From contig NZ_CP127385.1 of NCBI RefSeq assembly GCF_030378205.1, positions 5,744,001-5,808,000 of the forward strand: a DNA stretch of 64,000 bases. The letters run 5' to 3'. The notes beneath the pieces were generated by a model. It was not told the origin of the DNA and did no database searches. It saw only the letters and a program-made list of their open reading frames with translations. The position numbers and the translations under genes are program-made. Shown in pieces: positions 53,239 through 62,613 of the stretch (positions within the stretch are counted from its first letter, which is position 1; the number at the start of each line of letters is the position of its first letter). This DNA comes from Bradyrhizobium sp. NP1 (lineage in GTDB: Bacteria; Pseudomonadota; Alphaproteobacteria; Rhizobiales; Xanthobacteraceae).

Positions 53239-54252
53239 ATGCGACGTTCGGTTCTTGCCTTGCTGTTGTCACTGTCGTCGGTCCTTCCAGCCATGGCGCA
53301 GGACAAGCCGGTCAACCTGAAAATCTCGCTGTGGATCCCGGCGTCGCTGCCGCTGGTGCCGGCCTACACGGCATGGGGGCAGTCGATGCAGAAGGCCTCC
53401 GGCGGCACCATCACCTCGACGGTGTTTCCCTCCGAGCAGCTCGGCAAGGCGTTCGATCATTACGACATGGCGCGCGACGGCATCGTCGACGTCGCCTATG
53501 TCAATCCCGGCTATCAGCCTGGCCGGTTTCCGATCATCGCACTCGGCCAGATCCCCTTCACCTTCCGCGACGGACACAGCGGCACGCAGGCGATCGATGC
53601 GTTCTACCGCAAATATGCCGAGAAGGAGATGAAGGACGTGCATTTCTGCTTCGCCTTCATTCACGATCCCGGCACGCTGCATTCGCGCGTCAAGATCACC
53701 ACGCCGTCCGACCTGAAGGGCGTCAAGGTGCGGCCGGCGCAGAGCACCGTCGGCCAGATGGTCACGCTGCTCGGCGGCACCAACGTGCAGGCCTCCGCGC
53801 CGGAATCGCGCGACGCCATCGAGCGCGGCGTGGCGGACGCGATCTTCTTTCCCTGGAATTCGATGTTCAATTTCGGGATCGACAAGGTGGTCAAATATCA
53901 TCTCGACGTTCCGCTCTATACCAGCGTGTTCGTCACCGTGATGAACAAGGCGAAATATGACGCGATGTCGCCGGCGCAGAAAAAGGTGGTCGACGACCAC
54001 TGCACCACCGAATGGGCCGAGAAGGTCGCGGGCCCCTGGACCGATTTCGAGGCGGCCGGGCACGAGCGCATGCGCCAGCAGCCGGGTCACGAATTCGTCG
54101 AGCTTTCGGAGGCGCAGATTGCGGAATGGCGCGCATCGGTCGCGCCGCTGTTTGATCGATGGGCGGCGTCGGTGAAAGAGGCCGGCGCCGATCCCGCCCA
54201 GGTCGCGGCCGAGCTGAAGGTCGCGATCGGAAAATACGAGGCCGCGAAATAG
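53239..54252 (+). CDS. TRAP transporter substrate-binding protein (DctP family)
   Basis: A 337-residue periplasmic protein. MRRSVLALLLSLSSVLPAMA is the signal peptide, then LKISLWIPASLPLVPAYTAWG begins the fold. SRVKITTPSDLKGVKVRP and the following helix contain the Arg that binds the ligand carboxylate in DctP proteins. No DctQ/DctM genes are adjacent; the fused QM gene near 61 kb is the closest candidate partner. Position after the decarboxylase-like gene suggests an aromatic or keto acid ligand. Confidence 0.9.
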   Translation: MRRSVLALLLSLSSVLPAMAQDKPVNLKISLWIPASLPLVPAYTAWGQSMQKASGGTITSTVFPSEQLGKAFDHYDMARDGIVDVAYVNPGYQPGRFPIIALGQIPFTFRDGHSGTQAIDAFYRKYAEKEMKDVHFCFAFIHDPGTLHSRVKITTPSDLKGVKVRPAQSTVGQMVTLLGGTNVQASAPESRDAIERGVADAIFFPWNSMFNFGIDKVVKYHLDVPLYTSVFVTVMNKAKYDAMSPAQKKVVDDHCTTEWAEKVAGPWTDFEAAGHERMRQQPGHEFVELSEAQIAEWRASVAPLFDRWAASVKEAGADPAQVAAELKVAIGKYEAAK

Positions 54253-54261
54253 ACCGGCCGT

Positions 54262-55164
54262 TCAGCCGCCCGATCGCGGCGGCACGAACTGTACGCCGAA
54301 GGCGCCCGCGGCGTGCGTGATGCGCGCGACATGGGGCGCGGCAAAATGCGTCGGAAACAGCAGCGCGCCGTGCTCGGCGCAGTGCTCGAGCGCCTGCCTG
54401 CGCGTCGCACGGGCCTGCTCCGGAATTTCGCAGAAGCGCGTATTCCAGTCGGGCTCATGCACCTGGATCGGATGGTGGCAGACGTCGCCGCAGAACAGCG
54501 CCCTGCCCTCGCCGTCAGCCAGATGCAGCACGACATGGCCGGGCGTGTGACCCGGCGCCGGCTCGACCAGCAGACGGTCGTCGATCGCATGCTCGCCGTC
54601 GAGCAGCACCGACTGACCGCTTGCGATCACCGGCAGCACGCTGTCGTCATACATTTCAGCGCGGGCCGGATTCTTCGCGCGACGGTCGCCGATTTCAGGG
54701 TCCCAATGCTGCTGCTCGATCCGGGAAAACAGATAGCGTGCCCGGGGGAAGGTCGGAACCCAGCGCCCGTTCTCCAGCCGCGTATTCCAGCCGACGTGAT
54801 CGGCATGCAAATGAGTGCACAGCACGATGTCGATATCCTCGGGCGCGGCCCCGGCTGCGCGCAGCCGCTCGAGAAATGGCACGTTGAGCTGATGAAAGCG
54901 CGGCAGCCACGGCCGGTTCTTGTGATTGCCGGCGCAGCTGTCGAGCAGGATGGTGTGGCTGTTGGTGCGGATCAGCCAGGAATGGTTGCTGGTGATCAGC
55001 TTGTCGGTCGCGGGATCGTAATGAACCGGCACCAGCCAGGGCAGATGCGGCGCGAACTTCTCGCGCTTCAGGTCCGGCAGGAACGCGCCGGCCGGCAGGT
55101 CGTTCGGCCCCACCTGCTCCTCGATGCGGGTCACCGACGTATTGCCGATCATCCAGGTCTGCAT
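54262..55164 (-). CDS. Metallo-beta-lactamase-fold hydrolase
   Basis: A 300-residue MBL-fold enzyme. H118-x-H120-x-D122-H123 in CTHLHADHVGWN is the zinc motif; EPAPGHTPGHV and ALFCGDVCHHP supply further ligands. AGNHKNRPWLPRFHQ, shortly before the motif, identifies it as a paralog of the protein at 24719-25603. ATG 55164 starts the conserved part; longer frames would overlap the oxidase. It is the last gene of a run with an FAD oxidase, RidA and a binding protein, 10 bp after the oxidase. The substrate is unknown. Confidence 0.87.
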   Translation of the reverse strand: MQTWMIGNTSVTRIEEQVGPNDLPAGAFLPDLKREKFAPHLPWLVPVHYDPATDKLITSNHSWLIRTNSHTILLDSCAGNHKNRPWLPRFHQLNVPFLERLRAAGAAPEDIDIVLCTHLHADHVGWNTRLENGRWVPTFPRARYLFSRIEQQHWDPEIGDRRAKNPARAEMYDDSVLPVIASGQSVLLDGEHAIDDRLLVEPAPGHTPGHVVLHLADGEGRALFCGDVCHHPIQVHEPDWNTRFCEIPEQARATRRQALEHCAEHGALLFPTHFAAPHVARITHAAGAFGVQFVPPRSGG

Positions 55165-55174
55165 GCCCACGCCA

Positions 55175-56518
55175 TCACCCCTGTGAAAGCCGCGCGCGCA
55201 GCGCATCGCTTCGATCGAGCAGCCCATAGGCCGTGGACACCAGCGGCAGGAACCAGGCGTTACCCCGATAAAGCGGCAGGCCCGGGAAGATCGGCTGGTC
55301 GAACACGCATGTCGGGCCACTGCGTTCGATCATCTTCCGCGCGAGCTGGTAGCCGAGATAGTTCATCATGGCGACGCCGTTGCCGTTGCACCCCATGACG
55401 TAGTACAGCCCGTCGCTCTCGCCGAGATGCGGCAGCCCATCGAAGGTGAAACCGACCTTGCAGCCCCAAGCGTGCCGGATGCGGAATCCGTCGAGCTGCG
55501 GAAAGCTTGCGACCATCCGCCGGTACAGCACGGCAGCTGCCTGCTCAGGCGAAACATCGAAAGGGGACGCGCGGCTGCCATAGAGAAAGCGATTGCCGTC
55601 GGGCGTGCGCCGGAAATAGGCCAGCAGGCGCCGGCCATCGGCGCCGGTGCGGCGGTTCGGCAGCAGCGCGTTCGCGACCTCTTCCGGCAGAGGCTCGGTG
55701 ACGATGATGTGGCTCGCCACCGGCACGATGCGGCTCGCAAGCCCCGCCGCCGACAGCCGCGCGGCCTGCGCATTCACGGCGACCACGACGGAATCGGCCT
55801 GGATCGCGCCGCGCGCGGTGGTCAGCATGAAGCCGCCGGCACGCCGCTCGATGCCTGTCACGAGCGTGTCGCTGAATAATTGCGCGCCGCTCGAGCGGCA
55901 AAGCGCGACAAGCGCCTTGAGCAGCTTCGCTGGATTGAGCTGGCCCGAGCGCTTGACCACCATCGCGCCGAAGAAGCGGTCGGAGCCGATTTCGCTCCGC
56001 TGCTCCGATCGCGGCACCATGTGGGCGTCGGCGTCGAACAGCCGGTTCAAGGCATCGAGCCGGCGGGAGAGGATTTCATAGTGGCGCGGGCTCGGCGCAC
56101 AGGAGAGCCGGCCACGGCGATGATAGTCGCAATCGATCGCGTTCTCGGCGATGAATTTTTCCATGTAGGAAACGGATTCGGCCGCGCCGCGCGCAAGCTC
56201 GGGCACGGGCGGCGCCTTGCCGCCCGACCAGTGATGCCAGCTTGCCGCCTTGTTGAGATCGAGCCCGAAACTGATGCCGCCGCTGTTGCGCGCGCTGGCG
56301 TTGAATCCGAAGCTGTCGGCCTCCAGCACCACGACGCGGCTGCCGCTGCGCGCCAGCTCGCGTGCCGTCGACAGGCCGGCGAAGCCGCCGCCGACAACGA
56401 CCACATCGCAACGATGCGGCAGGGGACCCTCGCCGGCCGGGAACGGCGGATCATCGTCCCACCACAGCGGCTGGCTCTTGAATTCGTGATCGGGCAGCCG
56501 CCCCGTCGGTCGCATCAC
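55175..56518 (-). CDS. FAD-dependent amine/amino-acid oxidase (DAO family)
   Basis: A 447-residue flavoprotein. The dinucleotide-binding motif VVVVGGGFAGLSTARELARSG lies near residues 38-58, followed by VVVLEADSFGFNASARNSGG, a region often flavin-contacting in this family. The C-terminal HLGESDGLYYVMGCNGNGVAMMNYLG has the second GxGxA-like FAD site. The PLWWDDDPPFP opening is like gamma-glutamylputrescine oxidase relatives. It would oxidise an amine or amino acid to an imine, and a RidA gene 23 bp upstream encodes an imine hydrolase. Confidence 0.85.
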   Translation of the reverse strand: MMRPTGRLPDHEFKSQPLWWDDDPPFPAGEGPLPHRCDVVVVGGGFAGLSTARELARSGSRVVVLEADSFGFNASARNSGGISFGLDLNKAASWHHWSGGKAPPVPELARGAAESVSYMEKFIAENAIDCDYHRRGRLSCAPSPRHYEILSRRLDALNRLFDADAHMVPRSEQRSEIGSDRFFGAMVVKRSGQLNPAKLLKALVALCRSSGAQLFSDTLVTGIERRAGGFMLTTARGAIQADSVVVAVNAQAARLSAAGLASRIVPVASHIIVTEPLPEEVANALLPNRRTGADGRRLLAYFRRTPDGNRFLYGSRASPFDVSPEQAAAVLYRRMVASFPQLDGFRIRHAWGCKVGFTFDGLPHLGESDGLYYVMGCNGNGVAMMNYLGYQLARKMIERSGPTCVFDQPIFPGLPLYRGNAWFLPLVSTAYGLLDRSDALRARLSQG

Positions 56519-56541
56519 GGCATCACTCCCCGGCCCCGCGC

Positions 56542-56943
56542 TCAGTCGTGCTTCGCCGCGATCACCTCGACTTCAAGGCGAAGCGTCGGATGCGCGAGCT
56601 GGGCGACGCTAAGCAGCGTCATCGCCGGCCGCGCGTTGCCGAGATAGGGCGCCCGCGCCTTGGCATAGGCCGGCTGCTCCGCCACATCGACGAGATAGCT
56701 GATGATCTTCACGACATGGCTCATGTCCATGTCGGCTTCGCGCAACAGGATGTTGATGTTCTCGAAGATGCGCACGGCCTGCGCCGCGATGCCGTCTTCC
56801 ATCGTTCCGTCCTGCCGCACGCCGACGAGGCCGCAGGTGAAGAGATAGCGCGCGCCGGGACGCACCTCGATCGCGTTGCTCCAGGGTCCGGGCGGCGTTC
56901 GCAGCAAAGGCGAGGTGATCGGACGATGCATGATGTCAGGCAT
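56542..56943 (-). CDS. RidA-family imine deaminase
   Basis: A 133-residue RidA/YjgF protein. RYLFTCGLVGVRQDG, AAQAVRIFENINILLREADMDMSHVV and NARPAMTLLSVAQ with the VEVEVIAA ending mark the family; the Arg in ARPAMT is in the place of the conserved substrate-binding arginine. It lies between an FAD oxidase and a binding protein gene, so it probably hydrolyses the imine the oxidase makes. It differs clearly from the RidA at 33758-34162. Confidence 0.85.
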   Translation of the reverse strand: MPDIMHRPITSPLLRTPPGPWSNAIEVRPGARYLFTCGLVGVRQDGTMEDGIAAQAVRIFENINILLREADMDMSHVVKIISYLVDVAEQPAYAKARAPYLGNARPAMTLLSVAQLAHPTLRLEVEVIAAKHD

Positions 56944-56983
56944 GGGGCTGTTCCTGCTCTTTTGTTGGCGATATGCCGCGCTC

Positions 56984-58015
56984 TCATTTGGCCGCGTCGA
57001 TCGCCTTGGCCGCCTCTTCCGCGTAGGATGCATCGACGAGCTTTTCGACCGGCACGCTCTGCTTCATGCGGCCGGCCGCAACCCACCATTCGACGTCGGC
57101 CTTCATGCCGGCGACGTTCAGCCGGCCGTTGCGATCGAGTCCCGGAAATACCATGTCGCGATACACCTCCGGATTCCTGACGGAGGTGTTCTTGGTCAGG
57201 ATCGAAACCAGTTCGTCCCGCGACGCCTTGCCTTCGAGCGCATCATTGTAGAAGCGCACCGCCTTCAGGTAGGCGATCATGAACCGCTTGGCGACATCTG
57301 GCCGCTTCATGATGCCGGGCCCATACATCAGCGCGCCATACTGCTGGTTGGGATAGACGGTGTCGACGCGCTTCCAGGCGACCGCGATCCCCTTGTTCAC
57401 CACCTGGCTAACCAGCGGCTCGATCAGGACGCCGATGTCGACCTTGCCGGTGCCGAGGGCTGCGGCAATGTCGGCGAACTGCATGTTGACCTGGTTGATC
57501 TCGCTTTCCTTGAGGCCGCCGGATTCCAGCAGCTTGTGGATCGTGACCTCGCTGGGCGCGCCGGCGCCGTAGCCGGTGACGGCAAGCAGATGGCCGCGCA
57601 TGTCGGCGGGCTGTTTGATCTTGTCGGCGAGTTCCTTGCGCACGACGAAGGCGAAATAGCCGTGGCCGGCAAGCGAAGAACCCTTGTCGGCGACGATCTT
57701 GAGCTCGATGCCCTGCCGCACCGCGTTATAGAGCCCCGCGCCCGGCGCGCCGCCGGATGCGTCGAGATCGCCATTGGCGAGCTGCGAGGTCATCTCGGTG
57801 CCGGTGTTGACCTGCACGATCTCGACGCTCAAGCCCTGCTCGGCGAAATAGCCCTTGTCCTTTGCGATATAGAGACCGGCGTCGGAGATCGAGGCATAGG
57901 CGCCGACGCGCACCTTGTCCTGCGCCTGCGCAGCGGGCGCCGAAAACGCGAACAGCAGCAGCCAGACGCAGGCCGCATATGCGGATTTCACAATATGCGA
58001 ACGGCAGCTTCTCAT
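56984..58015 (-). CDS. ABC transporter substrate-binding protein, NMT1/THI5 or SsuA-like
   Basis: A 343-residue periplasmic binding protein of the nitrate/sulfonate/thiamine-precursor type. The signal region ends near AAQAQ (about residue 31). Mature landmarks are KVRVGAYASISDAGLYIAKD and GYFAEQGLSVEIVQVNTGT, then VTGYGAGAPSEVTIHKLL. No permease or ATPase gene adjoins it; the orphan SsuBC-type pair at 18745-20384 lacks a binding protein and is a possible partner. It precedes the RidA and oxidase genes, so its ligand is likely their substrate, an amine or amino acid. Confidence 0.88.
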   Translation of the reverse strand: MRSCRSHIVKSAYAACVWLLLFAFSAPAAQAQDKVRVGAYASISDAGLYIAKDKGYFAEQGLSVEIVQVNTGTEMTSQLANGDLDASGGAPGAGLYNAVRQGIELKIVADKGSSLAGHGYFAFVVRKELADKIKQPADMRGHLLAVTGYGAGAPSEVTIHKLLESGGLKESEINQVNMQFADIAAALGTGKVDIGVLIEPLVSQVVNKGIAVAWKRVDTVYPNQQYGALMYGPGIMKRPDVAKRFMIAYLKAVRFYNDALEGKASRDELVSILTKNTSVRNPEVYRDMVFPGLDRNGRLNVAGMKADVEWWVAAGRMKQSVPVEKLVDASYAEEAAKAIDAAK

Positions 58016-58155
58016 ATCTTGTCTGGATTTTCGAAATTATCCGTATTTTATGTCATCATGCCTGCCCCCCGCCGGCTTGTCAAACAAGCCGGAGCGACGT
58101 TGCGCATCCGCGCGTTCGAAAAAAATGGCGTTGCGGTCGCGCCGCGCGGCCGTTG

Positions 58156-58926
58156 CTATTCGCCAAGCGCCGCGATGACAGCCTTGGCGGTCTCCCCGCC
58201 GGAAAAATTCTGCTGCCCGGTCACCAGATTGCCGTCGCGCACGGCGAAGGCCCGCCACATGCCGGCCTGGACATAGTTGGCGCCGATCGCCTTCATCTCG
58301 TTCTCGATGCGCCAGGGCATCACATGCTTGTCCCGCGACAGCATGTTCATGTCCCAGACCGCGGTGTCGGCGAACTCCTCCTCGACATTCGCAAAGCCGG
58401 TCACCGTCTTGCCCTTGGCAAGGTACTCGCCGCTGGACAGCCTGACGTAGCGGAGAATGGCGACGCCGTGGCACAGGGCGCAGGTCAGCTTTCCGCTTTC
58501 GTAGAATTCAACGAACTTGCGCTGCAAATCCTTGGCGTCCTGGTAGGTGAACATCGGGGCCTGACCGCCGGCCACGATGAGGGCGTCAAAACTGTTGACG
58601 TCGATATCGGCAACCTTCCTGGTGTCGTCGACCAGCGCTGCAAGCCGCGGGGTCGCGATAAAGCCCATGCTGATCAGGTCGCTCGCCGAATAGCCCGATG
58701 AATCGCGCGGATCGCTCATCGCGTCGGCTTCGCACCTGCCGCCCTGCTCCGAGAATATCTCGATCTCGTAACCCTTCTCGGCAAACATGAAATAGGGATG
58801 CGTCAGCTCACTCCACCAGAAGCCCACGGGCCAGCCGCTCGTGCTTGAGGTCGCGGGATTGGAGATGACGATGGCGATACGCTTGGGCCGCCTGGCATTG
58901 ACGGGATTCGGATCCAGCAGACTCAT
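58156..58926 (-). CDS. DJ-1/PfpI-family protein, Hsp31-like
   Basis: A 256-residue protein with the class I glutamine-amidotransferase-like fold. The nucleophile elbow is C152 in CALCHGVAIL. GFWWSELTHPYFMFAEKGYEIEIFSEQGG is the N-terminal block seen in Hsp31/YhbO-like chaperone or glyoxalase members, and VAGGQAPMFTYQD and GNLVTGQQNFSGG are further motifs. It heads the minus-strand run and is divergent from a LysR gene, so LysR may control it. Aldehyde detoxification beside the amine oxidase would make sense; the activity is not proven. Confidence 0.83.
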   Translation of the reverse strand: MSLLDPNPVNARRPKRIAIVISNPATSSTSGWPVGFWWSELTHPYFMFAEKGYEIEIFSEQGGRCEADAMSDPRDSSGYSASDLISMGFIATPRLAALVDDTRKVADIDVNSFDALIVAGGQAPMFTYQDAKDLQRKFVEFYESGKLTCALCHGVAILRYVRLSSGEYLAKGKTVTGFANVEEEFADTAVWDMNMLSRDKHVMPWRIENEMKAIGANYVQAGMWRAFAVRDGNLVTGQQNFSGGETAKAVIAALGE

Positions 58927-59020
58927 GTTCGAACTTGCTCCGACCAATTGATTGCGTTGATCGGCGCCCTACTTATAGTTCCGGCGATATCGCAGCTAAT
59001 GAAATTTATTCAGCTCTCAT

Positions 59021-59989
59021 ATGAACAAGATCGATATCAGAAGAATAGACGTCACGCTCCTCCTGGTGTTTCAGGAGCTGATGCGCGCGCGCAAGATGAC
59101 GGTCGTGGCCGAACGGCTGAAACTGACGCAATCCTCGATCAGTCACGCCTTGAAGCGGCTGCGCGAGATCTTCGACGACGACCTGTTCGTGCGGCTGCCG
59201 CACGGGCTGCAGCCGACCGCGCGGGCGGAAGAGCTGGAAGCAACCGTCGGTGCGATCCTGGACGCCCTGCGCGAAGCGGTTTCAGGCGCGAAGGATCTCG
59301 ACCCGCTGCGCGCACGCGCCACCATCCGCATCGCGATGCCGGACCATCATTGCGCGCTGATCTCCGCCGCCCTGTTTGACGAGATCAGGACGTCCGCCCC
59401 CGGGATTCAGGTATCGATCCGGCCGATGGTGCGCCGCGCCGCGCTGGACGCGCTGCTCGGCAACGACATCGACCTGGCGTTCGGCTATTTCTGGCGGATT
59501 CCCGAAGGGCTGGAATCGTGCGTCCTGTTCACGGACAGCCACCGCGTGATCTCGCGCAAGGGGCATCCTGTCATCGGAGGACGCAAGCTGACGCTCGAGA
59601 GCTACCTCAAGCCGGCGCATATCCTGGTGTCGCTCGGCGGCGGGCTCGAAGGCATCGTGGACCGCGCGCTGGCCCGGCGCGGCCTGGCGCGAAATCTTGT
59701 CGCGTCGATCCCTTATTTCCTGCCGGCGATCGCAACGGTTGCGACGACCGACCTGATCTCGACCATTCCCGCACGACATGCCCAGGTATTCTCGAAGCGG
59801 TTCGACCTGAATGTCCATGAGGTCCCCGTCGAGATACCGCCCTATCGCGCCGTCCTCGTCTGGCACAAGCGGCACGCTCACAACCAGTTGATCAACTGGT
59901 TCATCGAAAAGCTGCAGCACGTGCTCGATCTTCCCGAATGCGGGGGCGACCGGCCGACCAATACGATTGCGAAGCGTTCGGGGCGCTGA
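59021..59989 (+). CDS. LysR-family transcriptional regulator
   Basis: A 322-residue regulator. VFQELMRARKMTVVAERLKLTQSSISHALKRLREIFDDDLFVR is the winged helix at residues about 15-57. The effector domain follows, with RATIRIAMPDHHCALI and the ICC-like HILVSLGGGLEGIVDRAL region. It is divergent from the DJ-1-like gene, with a ten-base palindrome GCGATATCGC (58984-58993) in the 94-bp spacer that may be part of its site. Like most LysR proteins it probably activates the opposite operon in response to a substrate. Confidence 0.9.
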   Translation: MNKIDIRRIDVTLLLVFQELMRARKMTVVAERLKLTQSSISHALKRLREIFDDDLFVRLPHGLQPTARAEELEATVGAILDALREAVSGAKDLDPLRARATIRIAMPDHHCALISAALFDEIRTSAPGIQVSIRPMVRRAALDALLGNDIDLAFGYFWRIPEGLESCVLFTDSHRVISRKGHPVIGGRKLTLESYLKPAHILVSLGGGLEGIVDRALARRGLARNLVASIPYFLPAIATVATTDLISTIPARHAQVFSKRFDLNVHEVPVEIPPYRAVLVWHKRHAHNQLINWFIEKLQHVLDLPECGGDRPTNTIAKRSGR

Positions 59990-60036
59990 AGGTCAGGGCC
60001 GAGATGGCCGCGGCTGCCATGGAAGGAGACGGAACG

Positions 60037-60673
60037 ATGAAGATCGCATTTGTCGGTTATGGAAATGTCGGCGCGCCGCTCGCCGATCATCTGCAAAAGC
60101 TTGGACATGACGTCACGCTTGCCGTGAACGACGCCGGCTCGGCGTCACTGCGGAAGCTTCTCGCCACCAACCCGCATCTCGGATCGGCCGATCCGAAGCA
60201 CGCGGTTGAGGGCGCCGACGTGGTTTTCCTCGCCACGCCCTTTCAGGCCAATGAAACCGCGCTGAAGAATGTCGCCGGTGAACTGACGGGCAAGATCCTG
60301 GTCGATTGCACCAATCCCGTCGGCCCGGGACTGACGCATGGGCTGAACAATGCGCAATCCGGCACCGAGATGATCCAGAGGCTCGTGCCGGGCGCGAAGG
60401 TCGTGAAGGCGTTCACGATCTACGGCTTTGAGAATTTCGAGGACAACAATTACGCCGGCTACAACGTCGAGCCGGTGATGCTGTTTTTGCGGCAATGATG
60501 CCGGCGCGAAGTCGACCGTGGCCGGCTTGATCGAGCAGCTCGGCTGGCGTCCGTACGATGTCGGCGGCCTCGAGCAGGCGCTGCATCTGGAGCACATGAC
60601 CATGCTCTGGGTGCGCATGGTCCGCGTCAACGGCCATTCGCCGGACTTCGTGTGGGCCGTGCTCGAGCGTTGA
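60037..60673 (+). pseudogene. NADPH-dependent F420 reductase-like gene with a one-base frameshift
   Basis: The first 153 codons give a Rossmann protein (KIAFVGYGNVGAPLADHL, DVVFLATPFQANETAL) of the F420-dependent NADP reductase-like family, ending at TGA 60496. At 60484-60488 there is a run of five T. Dropping one T restores the family C-terminus (CGNDAGAKSTVAGLIEQLGW onward) to a stop at 60671-60673, for about 211 residues. This is either a real disruption or a homopolymer sequencing error. GGAAGGAG precedes the ATG. Confidence 0.8.
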
Positions 60674-60711
60674 CATCGATGCGCCACTTAGCGAGGCCGA
60701 GCCGCGCTGAT

Positions 60712-62613
60712 CTAGAGCAGACCGGTCGATAGCCACGGAAACAGCGCGACGATAATCACCGCGAGCAGCAGGACGCCGAGATAGGGCCAGATGCGGCGGC
60801 TCGCATCATCCGCCGCCACCCCGCCGATCGCACAGGCTGAATAGAATCCGATGCCGAATGGTGGCGCAAACAGCCCGAGGCCCATCGACAGGATGGCCAC
60901 GACGGCATAGTGCACGTCGTGGATTCCGAGCGCGCGCGCTGCCGGAAACAGCAGCGGGCCGAACAGCACCACCGCGGGAATTCCTTCCAGCACAGCGCCC
61001 AGAATCGCGAACGCCACGATCGAGACGGCGAGGAAGCCATAGCGCCCGCCGGGAACGGCCGCCATCGCTTCCGCAAGCTGCTGCGAGAAGCCGGATTGCG
61101 TCAGCGCCCAGGCCATCGCGGTTGCCATGCCGATAATGAGCAGGATGGCACCAGACAGCGATGCGGTCGCGACCAACATCGGAAATACCCGGCGGACGTC
61201 GAAGCTGCGGTAGACGAGATAGCCGACCACGAGTGTGTAGACGACGCCGACCGAGGATACCTCGGTTGCGGTCGCAACGCCCTCGACAACGGTGGCACGG
61301 ATAATGAAGGGTAGCGCCAGTGCTGGCAGCGCGGCGAAGAACAGCTTGACGATCGCAGCCCGCGGCGCCCGCGCGCCGACCGGCGCCTCGGTGCGTGAGC
61401 GGATATAGACCATGATCACCAGGGCGAGCGTGGCTACCGCTGCCGGAAGCAGTCCGCCCGTGAACAAGGCAGCAATGGAAATGCCGGTGACCGACCCCAT
61501 CGTCAGGAGGACGAAGCTCGGCGGAATGGTCTCCGACATCGCCCCGGTCGCTGACAAGAGCGCAACCAGTTCGCCCGGGCGCGATCCTCGCCGTTTCATC
61601 TCCGGAAACAGCACCGGCGCCACCGCCGCCATGTCGGCAGTCTTCGAGCCGGAGATCCCCGACACCAGGAACATGCCGCCGATCAGCACATAGGACAGCC
61701 CGCCCCTGATATGGCCCAGAACCGAAACCATGAAATCGATCAGCGCCCGCGCCAGCCCCATCATCTCGGTCAACAGGCCAAGCACCACGAACAGCGGGAT
61801 CGACAAAAGGATGAGCTCGGACACGCCCTCATCCATCCGGCTGACGATGATGGTCATCGGCGCCGTCGTCGCGATCGACAGATAGGCCAGCGTCGCAAGA
61901 CCAAAGCTGAATGCGATCGGCGTCCCGATCGCGACGCAGACGGTGACGAGCCCGGCGAAGAACACGATCAGGTTTAAGTTGCCGATCGCAAGCAAAAGCG
62001 GGCGCGCCGCAACGAGCGCACCCGCGACAAGGAAGATGACGACTACCGCAGCCAGGACCTGGCGCGCGGACGAGTTCTGAAACAGCCGCAGGACCGCGAC
62101 CGCCAGCATCAGGACGACACCGACCGCGATCGCCGCGACCCGGAACGTGTCATGAATCCGCAGTGCCGACGTCAGGATCGCCCACTGGTCGGCGAGATAC
62201 TCGCTGGTCGGCGAGATGATGGCGACCAGGAACACGATGATGTTGATGAATGCGACGGTCTCGAGCCAGCTACGCCAGCGCGGCGACACGAGGCTGAGCA
62301 CGGTCGTCAGCCGCATGTGCTCGCCGCGCCGCAGCGCGATCACCGCGCCGAACATCGTGAGCCAGATGAAGAGGATGACGGCAAGCTCGTCCGACCATAT
62401 CAGCGGCCTGTTGAAGACGTAGCGCGCCACGACGCTCGCAAACATCACGACGATTTCGGCCACGACGAGGATGGCCGCCGGGATCTCGGTGATCCATCCC
62501 AAGATTCGCTCGGCCCATTGCAGTGAGACGGCCATCCGCGCCGTGCCGCTCGGCGCGGCCATGGCGACATCCGACGACGCCGACCCTGACGCCCGCAGCG
62601 GCTGGACCGACAT
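60712..62613 (-). CDS. TRAP transporter, fused small (DctQ) and large (DctM) membrane subunits
   Basis: A 633-residue membrane protein. About residues 30-190 are DctQ-like with FNRPLIWSDELAVILFIWLTMFGA. From about 215 on is DctM with VCVAIGTPIAFSFGLATLAYL, MFLVSGISGSKTADMAAVAPVLFPEMKRRG and the C-terminal GLFAPPFGIGFYSACAIGG. The two parts are usually separate genes; fusions are known. It starts one base from the DctP stop (TGATG overlap), giving a complete sodium- or proton-coupled importer for an organic acid. Confidence 0.9.
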   Translation of the reverse strand: MSVQPLRASGSASSDVAMAAPSGTARMAVSLQWAERILGWITEIPAAILVVAEIVVMFASVVARYVFNRPLIWSDELAVILFIWLTMFGAVIALRRGEHMRLTTVLSLVSPRWRSWLETVAFINIIVFLVAIISPTSEYLADQWAILTSALRIHDTFRVAAIAVGVVLMLAVAVLRLFQNSSARQVLAAVVVIFLVAGALVAARPLLLAIGNLNLIVFFAGLVTVCVAIGTPIAFSFGLATLAYLSIATTAPMTIIVSRMDEGVSELILLSIPLFVVLGLLTEMMGLARALIDFMVSVLGHIRGGLSYVLIGGMFLVSGISGSKTADMAAVAPVLFPEMKRRGSRPGELVALLSATGAMSETIPPSFVLLTMGSVTGISIAALFTGGLLPAAVATLALVIMVYIRSRTEAPVGARAPRAAIVKLFFAALPALALPFIIRATVVEGVATATEVSSVGVVYTLVVGYLVYRSFDVRRVFPMLVATASLSGAILLIIGMATAMAWALTQSGFSQQLAEAMAAVPGGRYGFLAVSIVAFAILGAVLEGIPAVVLFGPLLFPAARALGIHDVHYAVVAILSMGLGLFAPPFGIGFYSACAIGGVAADDASRRIWPYLGVLLLAVIIVALFPWLSTGLL

